Shown: positions 1 through 6,809 of the stretch, one piece after another
Layout: every line of letters begins with the position of its first letter
Numbering within the stretch: the first letter of the stretch is position 1
Assembly: GCA_024400755.1 (NCBI GenBank)
Contig: JAKSMG010000007.1
Span: forward strand, 27,961 to 91,960
DNA: 64,000 bases
Reading direction: 5' to 3'
Source: Bacteroidales bacterium
GTDB taxonomy: Bacteria > Bacteroidota > Bacteroidia > Bacteroidales > WCHB1-69
Notes under the pieces: generated by a model
What the model was told of the DNA's origin: nothing
Seen by the model: only the letters and a program-made list of their open reading frames with translations
Database searches by the model: none
Translations under genes and position numbers: made by a program

Positions 1-102
1 CAGCTCATCGGCGAAATCCACTTCTATGGTGAAATGGTAGTTCGTGTTTTCTTTTTCTATTTTGATGATTTTCCCAGTTTTCTCAACGATTCCCGTAAAC
101 AT
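1..102 (-). CDS. ribE: Riboflavin synthase alpha chain (5' end only)
   Basis: The reverse strand from 102 reads MFTGIVEKTGKIIKI and continues to the window edge without a stop. MFTGIVE is the hallmark N-terminus of riboflavin synthase, which dismutates two 6,7-dimethyl-8-ribityllumazine molecules to riboflavin in the cytosol. Only 34 residues of about 200 are present. A Bacteroidota-type -7 element lies about 33 bp upstream. The lumazine synthase gene that makes its substrate is 33 kb away in this window, so the two are not in one operon here. Confidence 0.85.
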   Translation of the reverse strand, partial: MFTGIVEKTGKIIKIEKENTNYHFTIEVDFADEL

Positions 103-134
103 AACATTCCTAATTTTTGAAATATTTTATTTTG

Positions 135-142
135 CAAAAATA
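135..142 (-). promoter_or_regulatory. -7 element upstream of riboflavin synthase
   Basis: On the minus strand this reads TATTTTTG followed by C, matching the Bacteroidota -7 consensus TAnnTTTG, about 33 bp before the ribE start codon. Confidence 0.5.
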
Positions 143-204
143 CTACTTTTTTTTATATATAATATATTTTTCTGAATTATCCCGTTTAATATTATCCTGT
201 TTAA

Positions 205-375
205 TCTTATAAAGAGATTCCGACGAAGCAAAGCGTAGTCGGAATGGGGACGATTCATTAGACAAGAAGTGGCGGCGGCATTCCATGCGTGCATTAACTT
301 CCTATTTTGCGCCGCCGCCATTACGCCCACAAGGTATGTCGCCATTCCGATGTTTCCGACGTAAGGATAATTCCG
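205..375. repeat. Dispersed structured repeat, copy 1
   Basis: This block recurs with high similarity at 57025-57250, 58881-59105 and 59106-59315. It begins near AAAGAGATTCCGACG, contains an arm GTGGCGGCGGCA facing TGCGCCGCCGCCA, and ends near GATGTTTCCGACGTAAGG. Several internal inverted repeats make it strongly foldable. There is no convincing coding potential. Together with the next 120 bp it fills the space between ribE and tRNA-Ser. Confidence 0.8.
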
Positions 376-465
376 TTTTTATTTGTCAAATGATAAAAAT
401 AAACGGGTATTTTCATCAGTCATTTGGACTTGAAGAAATACGGAAAAAATTTTTTTTGAAAAAAT

Positions 466-496
466 GTTGCAGGCAATAAAAATTTTCGTACTTTTG
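466..496 (+). promoter_or_regulatory. Promoter of tRNA-Ser
   Basis: GTTG at 466-469 and TACTTTTG at 489-496 are separated by 19 bp, close to the Bacteroidota -33/-7 arrangement. The -7 element ends 5 bp before the mature tRNA 5' end. Confidence 0.6.
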
Positions 497-501
497 CAAG
501 T

Positions 502-586
502 GGAGAGATGGCAGAGCGGTCGAATGCGGCGGTCTTGAAAACCGTTGAGGGTCACACCTCCGGGGGTTCGAATCCCTCTCTCTCCG
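502..586 (+). tRNA. tRNA-Ser (anticodon UGA)
   Basis: An 85-nt cloverleaf. The acceptor GGAGAGA pairs with TCTCTCC (579-585), with G586 as discriminator. The anticodon loop CTTGAAA carries TGA at 536-538. There is a long variable arm, as expected for class II tRNA-Ser, and a T-arm with loop TTCGAAT. No CCA is encoded directly after the discriminator. Confidence 0.97.
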
Positions 587-779
587 CAGAAGTCCGAAAG
601 GCGTTGAAAATCAGTAATTTGCAAATAGCGATTACTGATTTTTGCGTTTTCACTGAGACAGAAACGAGACAAAAAGGTTTTGGACGAAATTAGCCCTGTC
701 GCTTTCACAAAATGCAGATTTTGGAAAAAATTCTTCCAAATCTTGCAAGAAAAATCAAATCATCGCCGCCATTTTTTGC

Positions 780-845
780 CCTATGCTTCGTCGGAATCTA
801 TTCACAAGACTTAAAGGAAGGATAATTCCGTTTTTTTTGAAAATG
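780..845. repeat. Fragment of the dispersed repeat, inverted orientation
   Basis: The reverse complement begins CGGAATTATCCTTCC and runs to ATTCCGACGAAGC, matching the leading segment of the repeat at 57025. The rest of the 590-1055 gap holds no gene I can support, only this fragment and the aminotransferase promoter. Confidence 0.5.
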
Positions 846-972
846 ATTCCGAAATGATATTCCAAATTTTTTAATCTCGCTTAAATATTCTCCAATCAAG
901 ACCCTAATCCATTGAGGCATAAAGTTTTTTTAGCATACTGACGATAATGGTCTTTATGACGGATATTTTTAG

Positions 973-980
973 TATCTTTG
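973..980 (+). promoter_or_regulatory. -7 element of the aminotransferase gene
   Basis: TATCTTTG followed by C matches TAnnTTTG. It lies 75 bp before the start codon, implying a 5' leader of roughly 70 nt. No clear -33 element is seen. Confidence 0.5.
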
Positions 981-1055
981 CAGAATGATTGAAAATCTGA
1001 ATGATGATGGAGGATCATCTATCATTTTTGACGAAAAACATTAAAAAACAATAAT

Positions 1056-2288
1056 ATGGAAATTTTATCGGATAGAATTTTGGCTATGGGCGAGTCTGAA
1101 ACACTGGCTATGACCCAAATCGCCCGCGAATTGAAAGAACAGGGCAAAGATGTGATTAGTTTGAGTATCGGTGAACCCGATTTCAATACACCTGAATGCG
1201 TGAAGGAATATGCGAAACAGGCCATCGACGAAAACTGGACCCATTATCCACCAGTTCCCGGTTATCCTGAATTGCTGAAGGCTATTTGCCATAAATTCAA
1301 AAGAGACAATAACTTGGATTACGAAACCAACCAGATTGTGGTTTCAACGGGTGCAAAACAGTCCATCTACCAGCTGGTGATGGCATTGGTGAATCCCGGC
1401 GATGAAGTGATTATTCCCGCTCCTTACTGGGTGTCTTATCGTGAAATCGCCAAAGTGGCCGGCGGAAAATGCGTCTTTATTCCTGCCAAAATTGAAAATG
1501 ATTTCAAAATCACTCCGGCACAGTTGAAAGCGGCCATCACGTCTAAAACCAAACTGATTATGTTTAGCAGTCCTTCTAATCCTACGGGTATGCTTTATTC
1601 CAAAGAGGAATTGCGCGGCATTGCCGAAGTGGTGAAAGATTATCCGCAAATTATCATTATGGCCGACGAAATTTATGAACATATCAATTTCCAAGGCAAA
1701 CACGAAAGTATCGCCCAGTTTGATTTCATTAAAGACCAGGTTATTACGGTAAATGGTGTGGCGAAGGGTTTTGCTATGACGGGTTGGCGTATCGGTTTTA
1801 TCGCTGCTCCCGCAAAAATCGCGAAAGCTTGCAAGAAATTGCAGGGTCAGGTTACTTCAGCCACTTGCTCTATCGCTCAGCGTGCCACTATCAAGGCGAT
1901 GGAAATGGACCCGACTACCTCAAAGGATATCATCGATATGCGCAATACTTTCCAGGCACGTCGCGATATGGTTTACAAACTTTTGCAGGAAATCCATGGC
2001 TTTAAGGTCCGTCTGCCACAAGGTGCCTTCTATTTCTTCCCCGATGTGGCCGCACTCTATGGCAAAAATGTGCCTGCCGATTCTGTTTTCGCCCAAACCT
2101 ACAAGAAAACCGTGATTGAAAATTCTACCGATTTGTGTATGTACATTTTGTACGATGCCAATGTGGCTTTGGTTCAAGGTTCCGCTTTCGGTGACGACAA
2201 CTGCATTCGTCTGTCGTATGCCACTTCAGAAGACAACCTGAAAGAGGCCTGCCGTCGTATCAAAGCGGCTGTGGAAAATCTGAAATAA
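1056..2288 (+). CDS. aspC: Aspartate/aromatic aminotransferase, PLP-dependent, class I
   Basis: 410 aa, the normal length for fold-type I aminotransferases. Visible landmarks are SIGEPDFNTP near the N-terminus, the PxPYWVSY substrate-loop region, SPSNPTG around residue 170, DEIYEH with the PLP-contacting Asp, and VNGVAKGFAMTGWRIGF with the Schiff-base lysine followed by the conserved arginine region. The likely reaction is reversible amino transfer between aspartate and 2-oxoglutarate in the cytosol. Family members also include alanine- or aromatic-preferring enzymes, so substrate specificity is inferred. It is monocistronic, with a promoter at 973 and a terminator at 2311. Confidence 0.93.
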   Translation: MEILSDRILAMGESETLAMTQIARELKEQGKDVISLSIGEPDFNTPECVKEYAKQAIDENWTHYPPVPGYPELLKAICHKFKRDNNLDYETNQIVVSTGAKQSIYQLVMALVNPGDEVIIPAPYWVSYREIAKVAGGKCVFIPAKIENDFKITPAQLKAAITSKTKLIMFSSPSNPTGMLYSKEELRGIAEVVKDYPQIIIMADEIYEHINFQGKHESIAQFDFIKDQVITVNGVAKGFAMTGWRIGFIAAPAKIAKACKKLQGQVTSATCSIAQRATIKAMEMDPTTSKDIIDMRNTFQARRDMVYKLLQEIHGFKVRLPQGAFYFFPDVAALYGKNVPADSVFAQTYKKTVIENSTDLCMYILYDANVALVQGSAFGDDNCIRLSYATSEDNLKEACRRIKAAVENLK

Positions 2289-2310
2289 TATTATTTAGAT
2301 ATTTGATCCT

Positions 2311-2345
2311 AAAAAGACGCAGTTGAGTAGGCTGCGTCTTTTTTT
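2311..2345 (+). terminator. Rho-independent terminator, aminotransferase gene
   Basis: A perfect 12-bp stem (AAAAAGACGCAG with CTGCGTCTTTTT), a 9-nt loop and a T run. It overlaps the stop codon of the convergent phosphodiesterase gene by two bases and may work in both directions. Confidence 0.85.
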
Positions 2346-2904
2346 ATTGTTTCAGTCTTGCGGTGTGCAACGGGGTGTAAATCGGTCCCGTGGGCTGCAA
2401 CCGACTTTGGTACAGCGTTATTTCTTCAATGGAAATAGCTTGCCTGAAGTCGGGCTTGTTTTTTTCGATGATTTCCCAGAAAAATTTTTTGCTTTGCGTT
2501 TCCTTAATGCGGCCCAAGGTGATGTGCGGTACGACATTGCCGTGATTGGGCTCGAAGCCGAGGTCGAGTATCTTTGCTTCCAATTGCTCAAAAAGTTGCC
2601 GATAAAGTTCAAATTCGTTAAAACCCAGCCAAAGCACCGAAGGCGCGTAACGACTTCCAAAAACGCCGAGCTTGTCCATCTCCATTGAGAAGGCAGTGTT
2701 GTGGTTGGCAACATCGTTCATAATCCTTTTTAATTTGGGGATTTGCTCATCGGGCGTTTGCCCCAAAAAGCGCAGCGTCAAATGTTGCAACTTGCTATCT
2801 ACCCATACGATTTTGTCCCCGGCCAACTGGCGTTGTAGATTTTTCATCAAGGCGAAATAGCGCTCGTCTAATTCAATTTTTGTGGCGATAAAAAGTCGTT
2901 TCAT
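2344..2904 (-). CDS. thpR: RNA 2',3'-cyclic phosphodiesterase (2H family)
   Basis: 186 aa from MKRLFIATKIE; an upstream in-frame ATG at 2946 would add a hydrophobic extension not typical of the family, so I chose 2904. Two HxTx signatures define the 2H phosphoesterase fold: HLTLRFLG near residue 45 and HITLGRIKE near 130. The family hydrolyses 2',3'-cyclic phosphate ends of RNA to 2'-phosphates, or ligates tRNA halves in vitro. The ferredoxin gene lies upstream on the same strand, but a hairpin terminator separates them. Confidence 0.88.
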   Translation of the reverse strand: MKRLFIATKIELDERYFALMKNLQRQLAGDKIVWVDSKLQHLTLRFLGQTPDEQIPKLKRIMNDVANHNTAFSMEMDKLGVFGSRYAPSVLWLGFNEFELYRQLFEQLEAKILDLGFEPNHGNVVPHITLGRIKETQSKKFFWEIIEKNKPDFRQAISIEEITLYQSRLQPTGPIYTPLHTARLKQ

Positions 2905-2928
2905 AAATAAGAATGGATTGGATGCATA

Positions 2929-2970
2929 AAAAAACAAGGTGACCAAATTGCTTCAGCCACCTTGTTTTTT
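2929..2970 (-). terminator. Terminator between ferredoxin and thpR
   Basis: A 13-bp stem (AAAAAACAAGGTG with CACCTTGTTTTTT) with A and T tracts on the two flanks, so it can act on either strand. It directly follows the ferredoxin stop codon. Confidence 0.8.
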
Positions 2971-2985
2971 GCTTTCATCGATCTG

Positions 2986-3156
2986 TTATTCAGGGTGAAT
3001 AGCTTCGCAAGGACAAGCGTCTGCACAAGCACCGCAGTCAATGCATAAATCAGGATTGATTGAATAAGGAGTACCTTCAGTAATAGCTTCCTGAGGGCAT
3101 TCACCGGCACAAGTACCGCAGCTTGCGCAAAGATCGGGATCAATTTTATGAGCCAT
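2986..3156 (-). CDS. 2[4Fe-4S] ferredoxin, 56 aa
   Basis: Reading the minus strand from ATG at 3156 gives a 56-residue acidic protein with two cluster motifs: CASCGTCAGECP at residues 10-21 and CIDCGACADACP at about 39-50. Each is CxxCxxCxxxCP, the bacterial clostridial-type dicluster pattern. Such small soluble ferredoxins carry electrons for pyruvate:ferredoxin oxidoreductase, hydrogenase or Rnf in anaerobes. The gene is too short for usual length cut-offs, and an 80-codon open frame in another phase covers it. It has its own -7 element at 3192 and its own terminator. Confidence 0.95.
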   Translation of the reverse strand: MAHKIDPDLCASCGTCAGECPQEAITEGTPYSINPDLCIDCGACADACPCEAIHPE

Positions 3157-3191
3157 GATTATAAATTTTTTGGGTTAATAATTATTTGCTG

Positions 3192-3199
3192 CAAAAGTA
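3192..3199 (-). promoter_or_regulatory. -7 element of the ferredoxin gene
   Basis: The minus strand reads TACTTTTGC, matching TAnnTTTG, 36 bp before the start codon. Confidence 0.6.
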
Positions 3200-3249
3200 C
3201 GCAATTTTTTTCAATTATATGCGATTTGATTTTTTTTATTTGAAAGAAT

Positions 3250-3330
3250 TTCGGAATGATCCCCTTAAGTCTTGCAAAGAGATTCCATCCTCCGCTGCCT
3301 CTGGCGGAATGGCGACAAGATTAGGGTATA
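3250..3330. repeat. Fragment of the dispersed repeat
   Basis: CGGAATGATCCCCTTAAG, AAAGAGATTCC and TGGCGGAATGGCGACAA match the two ends of the dispersed repeat with the central GC-rich arms missing. Together with the hairpin at 3405 it fills 3200-3461; no gene is supported there. Confidence 0.5.
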
Positions 3331-3404
3331 AGGTTCAAGTGTTTAGAGGTTTGTGGAGATGCAAAATCTTGCGTCTCAGGATCTGTGTTCACAGGATAAT
3401 AAAG

Positions 3405-3426
3405 CGGGCGGCGTAAACGCCGCCCG
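3405..3426 (-). terminator. GC-rich hairpin closing lipoprotein unit A
   Basis: CGGGCGGCG and CGCCGCCCG enclose a TAAA loop. On the minus strand it is followed by a short T-rich stretch. The same 9-bp stem recurs at 5286 and 9767, with variants at 13600 and 16554, always just 3' of a minus-strand lipoprotein operon. Confidence 0.7.
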
Positions 3427-3461
3427 AGGGAATTCAATATTCTTTTATCCTTGTTTTCCTA

Positions 3462-4112
3462 TTAATATGATTTTGTAATAACTGCACTGCCTTTGTAGAT
3501 TTTTGAATAATCATTATCTTCTTCTAAAAGATAGGTGTCAAATGATCTTAGCTCGTAGGTATAATGTTCCTTTTTAGGTGAATCGTATGTCTTAATAATT
3601 GCGAGATAACCGTGCCTGTCAACTGCGTAACACCTTGGAACACCTTGAAAGTGAGAGGATACAGTGTTTGTGGCTTTAAATATGTTAGTAACTTTTTTAT
3701 ATGTCGCACTATCTATCCCGTATGGCCAAAAATACAATTTCCCTTCAGGAACGCCTAATTTATGCATTCTTTTTTCTATTTCGTCTTCATTTAAATTTGA
3801 AATTTCATTTGGAGAAAGGCCGGCAATTAAAAAATACACACGCCATTGCGAAGTATCTATTTTTGCTAAAGCGTCCTTAAAATAATTTTTAAATTGGTAA
3901 ATACAGCCTCCACAATACGGATTTGAGAAACAGAAAATTTTGTTGTGTAAGGTATCGTCATAGCACCAATGTTCAATGTTCTCAAAGGAAACAGTTTCCC
4001 ATTTGGTCAGTTTAGGACCAATGGTATTGCTTTGATTTTCATTGTTTGTACTGTTGTTTATACAACTTACACACAATATGATAATTGATAGTATAATTAA
4101 TGTCTTTTTCAT
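3462..4112 (-). CDS. Thioredoxin-like lipoprotein (unit A, second gene)
   Basis: 216 aa. The lipoprotein signal MKKTLIILSIIILCVSC has its lipobox cysteine at residue 17. KIFCFSNPYCGGCIYQF (about residues 59-75) places a CGGC motif after a beta-strand, as in thioredoxin folds, and GVPRCYAVDRHGYLAIIKTY further on resembles the cis-Pro loop and following strand. It is probably anchored in the outer or inner membrane facing the periplasm. A paralogue with the same layout occurs in unit G (16594-17214). Its ATG overlaps the upstream stop as ATGA, implying translational coupling to the frameshifted lipoprotein gene. Redox activity is inferred. Confidence 0.8.
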   Translation of the reverse strand: MKKTLIILSIIILCVSCINNSTNNENQSNTIGPKLTKWETVSFENIEHWCYDDTLHNKIFCFSNPYCGGCIYQFKNYFKDALAKIDTSQWRVYFLIAGLSPNEISNLNEDEIEKRMHKLGVPEGKLYFWPYGIDSATYKKVTNIFKATNTVSSHFQGVPRCYAVDRHGYLAIIKTYDSPKKEHYTYELRSFDTYLLEEDNDYSKIYKGSAVITKSY

Positions 4113-4745
4113 TGTTCAATTAATATTCCTTCGTTAAATTTCAAGTTTGACACTTTAATTTCAAAATATTGGAATGGTCCAAATGAAGACAATCTATATA
4201 GTCCTGATGGTAAAGAAACATATTCATTATCTTTACATAGACCCAAATCCGATGAATTAACCAATGGATGCTCATTCTCTAAAATTACCATACCATCTTT
4301 TAGCCATTTCGCATTATTCAATAAATCAGTGTCATAAATCATAAATATTGACTCTATTTGCTGATTTTTATCTCTTTTTAGGGCAACGTATCCATTCGTA
4401 CAATCCTCACTTTTTGTACGCGCTTTTACATAAACAACTGTGCAACAATCCGCATAAAATGGGGGCTCACACCAAAATTCATGGCTTTTAATAGTGGTGC
4501 CGTCAGGCTTTTGTATTGTTTCATCTTTGCAATGGTATAACCCACTTCTATGTTCAACTTTTACAATACATTCTACATCTATTCCTAATATAGCAGCCAA
4601 TTGAGTCAAAGATGGTTTTTCCCCCTTTGTAAAATCGGAATGCTCCGAATTAATATTATTTTGAACAATTTTTTCTTTCTCGCAACTTTGGGAAAAAATT
4701 CCTATGGCAAAAATTAAGCAAAGAATTATACTGATTTTTTTTCAT
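4109..4745 (-). pseudogene. Cys-containing lipoprotein with frameshift after the start codon (unit A, first gene)
   Basis: The minus strand starts ATG followed by eight A residues, then codons for an ISIILCLIFAIGIFSQSC-type lipoprotein signal peptide in the +1 phase. The paralogue at 7437 has seven A residues and reads straight through. The total span is one base more than a multiple of three. With one A removed the product is 211 aa, the same as the intact paralogue. The mature part has scattered cysteines and ends with a segment (LGLCKDNEYVSLPSGLYRL) shared with the genes at 17211 and 12270. It may be phase-variable, expressed by slippage, or broken. Function is unknown. Confidence 0.7.
4735..4742 (-). 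other. A8 homopolymer immediately after the start codon
   Basis: Eight A on the coding (minus) strand, directly after ATG. The matching tract at 7428-7434 has seven (in frame) and that at 17834-17841 has eight (out of frame). Slipped-strand mispairing or transcriptional slippage could switch the reading frame. Confidence 0.75.
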
Positions 4746-4785
4746 GATATTCATTATTTGTGTTATTCGTTAATATGTGATTTTC

Positions 4786-5235
4786 ATTGGTCTCGGGCGA
4801 AAGAAAAAAGTTGTATCTTTGCAGCCCGTTTTTGAAGTGCGTGCCTTGCGGAAACCAAAAGCCGCAAGATTGAACGAATAATACAATGCCATCGGGTGTG
4901 TTTGTGGCGGGGTATATCATAGGGTTCCGCAAAAAACACGATGATTGCCCCGCAAGGCACCTGACCTCCGCCGCCGGCACACGCTGTAACGGCAGAGCAC
5001 TACCCAAGAAAGTTGTTCTTTCCCAACCTTTGCAGGTCGGGCGAAAAGGCGGAATCGGTGTTCGTTGGGTTATTCATAGTGTTGCTTTTTTATAGTTTTA
5101 CACAATAGAGAAAAGTCAGTATGAGTAGCCGAAATTGTTTCATCTTGTTTGATAGAGCAAAGTTAAGGAAAAAAGTAATTGAAAATACAAATTTTTTACT
5201 TTTTTGTATTTTACTGATAATTAATATGTTGTGTT
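4786..5235. repeat. Leader repeat, copy 1 (unit A)
   Basis: This block lies directly upstream of the unit A lipoprotein gene and recurs upstream of five others. Shared landmarks are GGTCTCGGGCGAAAG; a plus-strand -7 element TATCTTTG (4814-4821); a hairpin CTTGCGG/CCGCAAG; a plus-strand open frame starting MPSGVFVAG (4886-5095, 69 aa); and a minus-strand -7 element reading TAACTTTG (5158-5165) with a TTTG about 21-22 bp further upstream. The minus-strand promoter would give the lipoprotein operon a leader of about 400 nt. The two promoters face each other across the repeat. Type A variant, like copies 5 and 6. 5236-5285 is AT-rich spacer. Confidence 0.85.
5158..5165 (-). promoter_or_regulatory. 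Minus-strand -7 element in leader repeat 1
   Basis: The minus strand reads TAACTTTGC. Equivalent elements sit at 7856-7863, 11512-11519, 13411-13418, 16359-16366 and 18257-18264. TTTG occurs about 21 bp upstream in most copies. This is the likely promoter of each lipoprotein operon. Confidence 0.6.
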
Positions 5236-5285
5236 AGACAATAAAGCTATGAATGATTTTACAAGTTGGCAAAACTTGCTGAAAG

Positions 5286-5307
5286 CGGGCGGCGTTCACG
5301 CCGCCCG
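5286..5307 (-). terminator. GC-rich hairpin closing unit B
   Basis: CGGGCGGCG and CGCCGCCCG around a TTCA loop, 21 bp past the last gene of unit B; near-identical to the hairpin at 9767. Confidence 0.7.
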
Positions 5308-5328
5308 GGTAAGAAATGAAAGAAATTT

Positions 5329-5706
5329 TCAAAGCTTAATCACGTCAGAGTGATCTGGAATTAAAGGAATGTTTAAATAACGATCCGTACTGTCAATTGC
5401 AAAATTACCTTTGAATAACTTTTTTAGTAATAAGGTGTTGTCAATTTCTTGTTCCGAATAGGGATAATGCGAAATGATTAGGAGATATTCATTGTCGTGA
5501 AGTTCTTTGTTGCTTAAACTGTCAATCATTGCCTTGTTGCAGGAGCAACATCCGGGTTCTTTATAGATATATATTATTCTGTCTTCAGATTCGTTATTAA
5601 ATTGGAATAACTCATCAAAATATTGAAAATTTTTCCTATTGTCAGAACAAGATGACAATAAAATTGCCGTCAAGATAATAATGAAAGTTGAACTAATTTT
5701 ATTCAT
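5329..5706 (-). CDS. Small lipoprotein with CxxC-like motif (unit B, third gene)
   Basis: 125 aa. The lipoprotein signal MNKISSTFIIILTAILLSSC has its Cys at residue 20. RIIYIYKEPGCCSCNKAM (about residues 43-60) resembles the strand-plus-CxxC start of a thioredoxin fold, and LNIPLIPDHSDVIKL at the C-terminus could be a remnant of the cis-Pro region. At 125 residues it is shorter than a full thioredoxin-like lipoprotein, so it may be a minimal or reduced form of the neighbours at 3462 and 16594. Its start overlaps the upstream stop as ATGA. Confidence 0.65.
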   Translation of the reverse strand: MNKISSTFIIILTAILLSSCSDNRKNFQYFDELFQFNNESEDRIIYIYKEPGCCSCNKAMIDSLSNKELHDNEYLLIISHYPYSEQEIDNTLLLKKLFKGNFAIDSTDRYLNIPLIPDHSDVIKL

Positions 5707-6809
5707 TGTTTTTTAATTCTATATAAATCAAGTTTAGTTTTTCCAGAATAGTCATCTGGCCTTACCAATAAAACGCCATCTATGCATACTATAGGTGCTA
5801 CACCTATGTTTTTAAATAGTTGTTCTCCCAAAATTTTCAGTTCTTCGTCAAGAATCATAATGGAACATTCGTCCTGTTTTTGACTATCCTGATGTAAATG
5901 AGTAGTGAGACGATAGTAATTTTTTCGGTAATTATCATAAAAGATTCCACTATAAAATGGAAATTCAAATTCTCTTTTTTCCATCAATTTACTATTTATC
6001 ACATCCTTGTCTTTAATCAATGGCGGAAGACGTTCTATACATCTACTTTTGCATTCTATGGTTTTAGTCAAGACAGAATTTTGAAAAACATATAAGTTGT
6101 GGTCAGCCGTATGAGAAACTATAATTTGTCCCTCATCATTTATACAATACATAGCGCACCCATTGAATGGTGCGATAGTTTTACCTTTTTCAAAATAACT
6201 TTGAGGAAATTTGCCAATATTGGTAATGAGACGTGGAGTTTTATTATTTTCCAACATAAAAACATACAAGGGTATTTGGGCATCTTTTGCGCAATCTTGG
6301 TGAACGACATTGCCCACAATAATTTGGGAGTCGTTAGCCCAAAGTGGAGTTGACATTCCGCACATAAACTCTACACCACAACCCACATTAATGCCTTCTT
6401 GAATATATTGAACGACAAGGTCAAGAGTCATGTTCACAATAGTGTCCAATTTCTGGCTAAAAATATTATACCTTAACACTTCGGTAGAATAATTGGGACA
6501 ATAGTAAATCGACGAATCGTTGTCGTAATAAAAGCCTCTGATAGATTGATAACTAGGAAGATGTAATTTTTGTATGTATTTTCCTCCGTCTATTTTATGG
6601 ATATATAGGGCTGTGGAATGTTTAGGATTCGCAATGAGGACTTCTTGCCCCTGATAGTGACAGCATTGCATATAGCCATACTCATTACAGCCTTTTTCCC
6701 GTTCTAAGTAAATACTTTTGTCAAATTCAAAATAGTCATGTGATTGCTTGCAGGAAGTGCAAAGCATAATCAAACCAAGACAAACCAGTAAATGTATATG
6801 ATTATTCAT
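5703..6809 (-). CDS. Propeller-like lipoprotein, DUF4221/6-bladed type (unit B, second gene)
   Basis: 368 aa from MNNHIHLLVCLG, with lipobox LCTSC around residue 19. I preferred this start to an ATG 60 bp upstream because it begins the signal peptide and overlaps the previous gene by only 8 bp. The body shows recurring strand-rich segments with spaced aromatic and Asn/Asp residues (SIRGFYYDNDSSIYYC, FYSGIFYDNYRKNYYRL) typical of Bacteroidota six-bladed propeller or DUF4221 lipoproteins, which often accompany thioredoxin-like genes. It has several Cys, including a CC pair near residue 48. Family assignment is from pattern memory only; no enzymatic role is known. Confidence 0.6.
   Translation of the reverse strand: MNNHIHLLVCLGLIMLCTSCKQSHDYFEFDKSIYLEREKGCNEYGYMQCCHYQGQEVLIANPKHSTALYIHKIDGGKYIQKLHLPSYQSIRGFYYDNDSSIYYCPNYSTEVLRYNIFSQKLDTIVNMTLDLVVQYIQEGINVGCGVEFMCGMSTPLWANDSQIIVGNVVHQDCAKDAQIPLYVFMLENNKTPRLITNIGKFPQSYFEKGKTIAPFNGCAMYCINDEGQIIVSHTADHNLYVFQNSVLTKTIECKSRCIERLPPLIKDKDVINSKLMEKREFEFPFYSGIFYDNYRKNYYRLTTHLHQDSQKQDECSIMILDEELKILGEQLFKNIGVAPIVCIDGVLLVRPDDYSGKTKLDLYRIKKQ

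Noticed and set aside
379-708. 109-codon minus-strand frame over tRNA-Ser
   Set aside because: It is antisense to the tRNA gene; the stretch GERGIRTPGG is the well-known artefact of translating the tRNA-Ser complement.
2901-3143. 80-codon minus-strand frame at the ferredoxin locus
   Set aside because: It is out of phase with the true ferredoxin, whose two CxxCxxCxxxCP motifs leave no doubt about the right frame.
4790-4832. Invertible promoter (the CGGGC...GCCCG inverted repeat around the plus-strand -7)
   Set aside because: The inverted repeat is only five bases and all six copies have the same orientation; no invertase gene is present.
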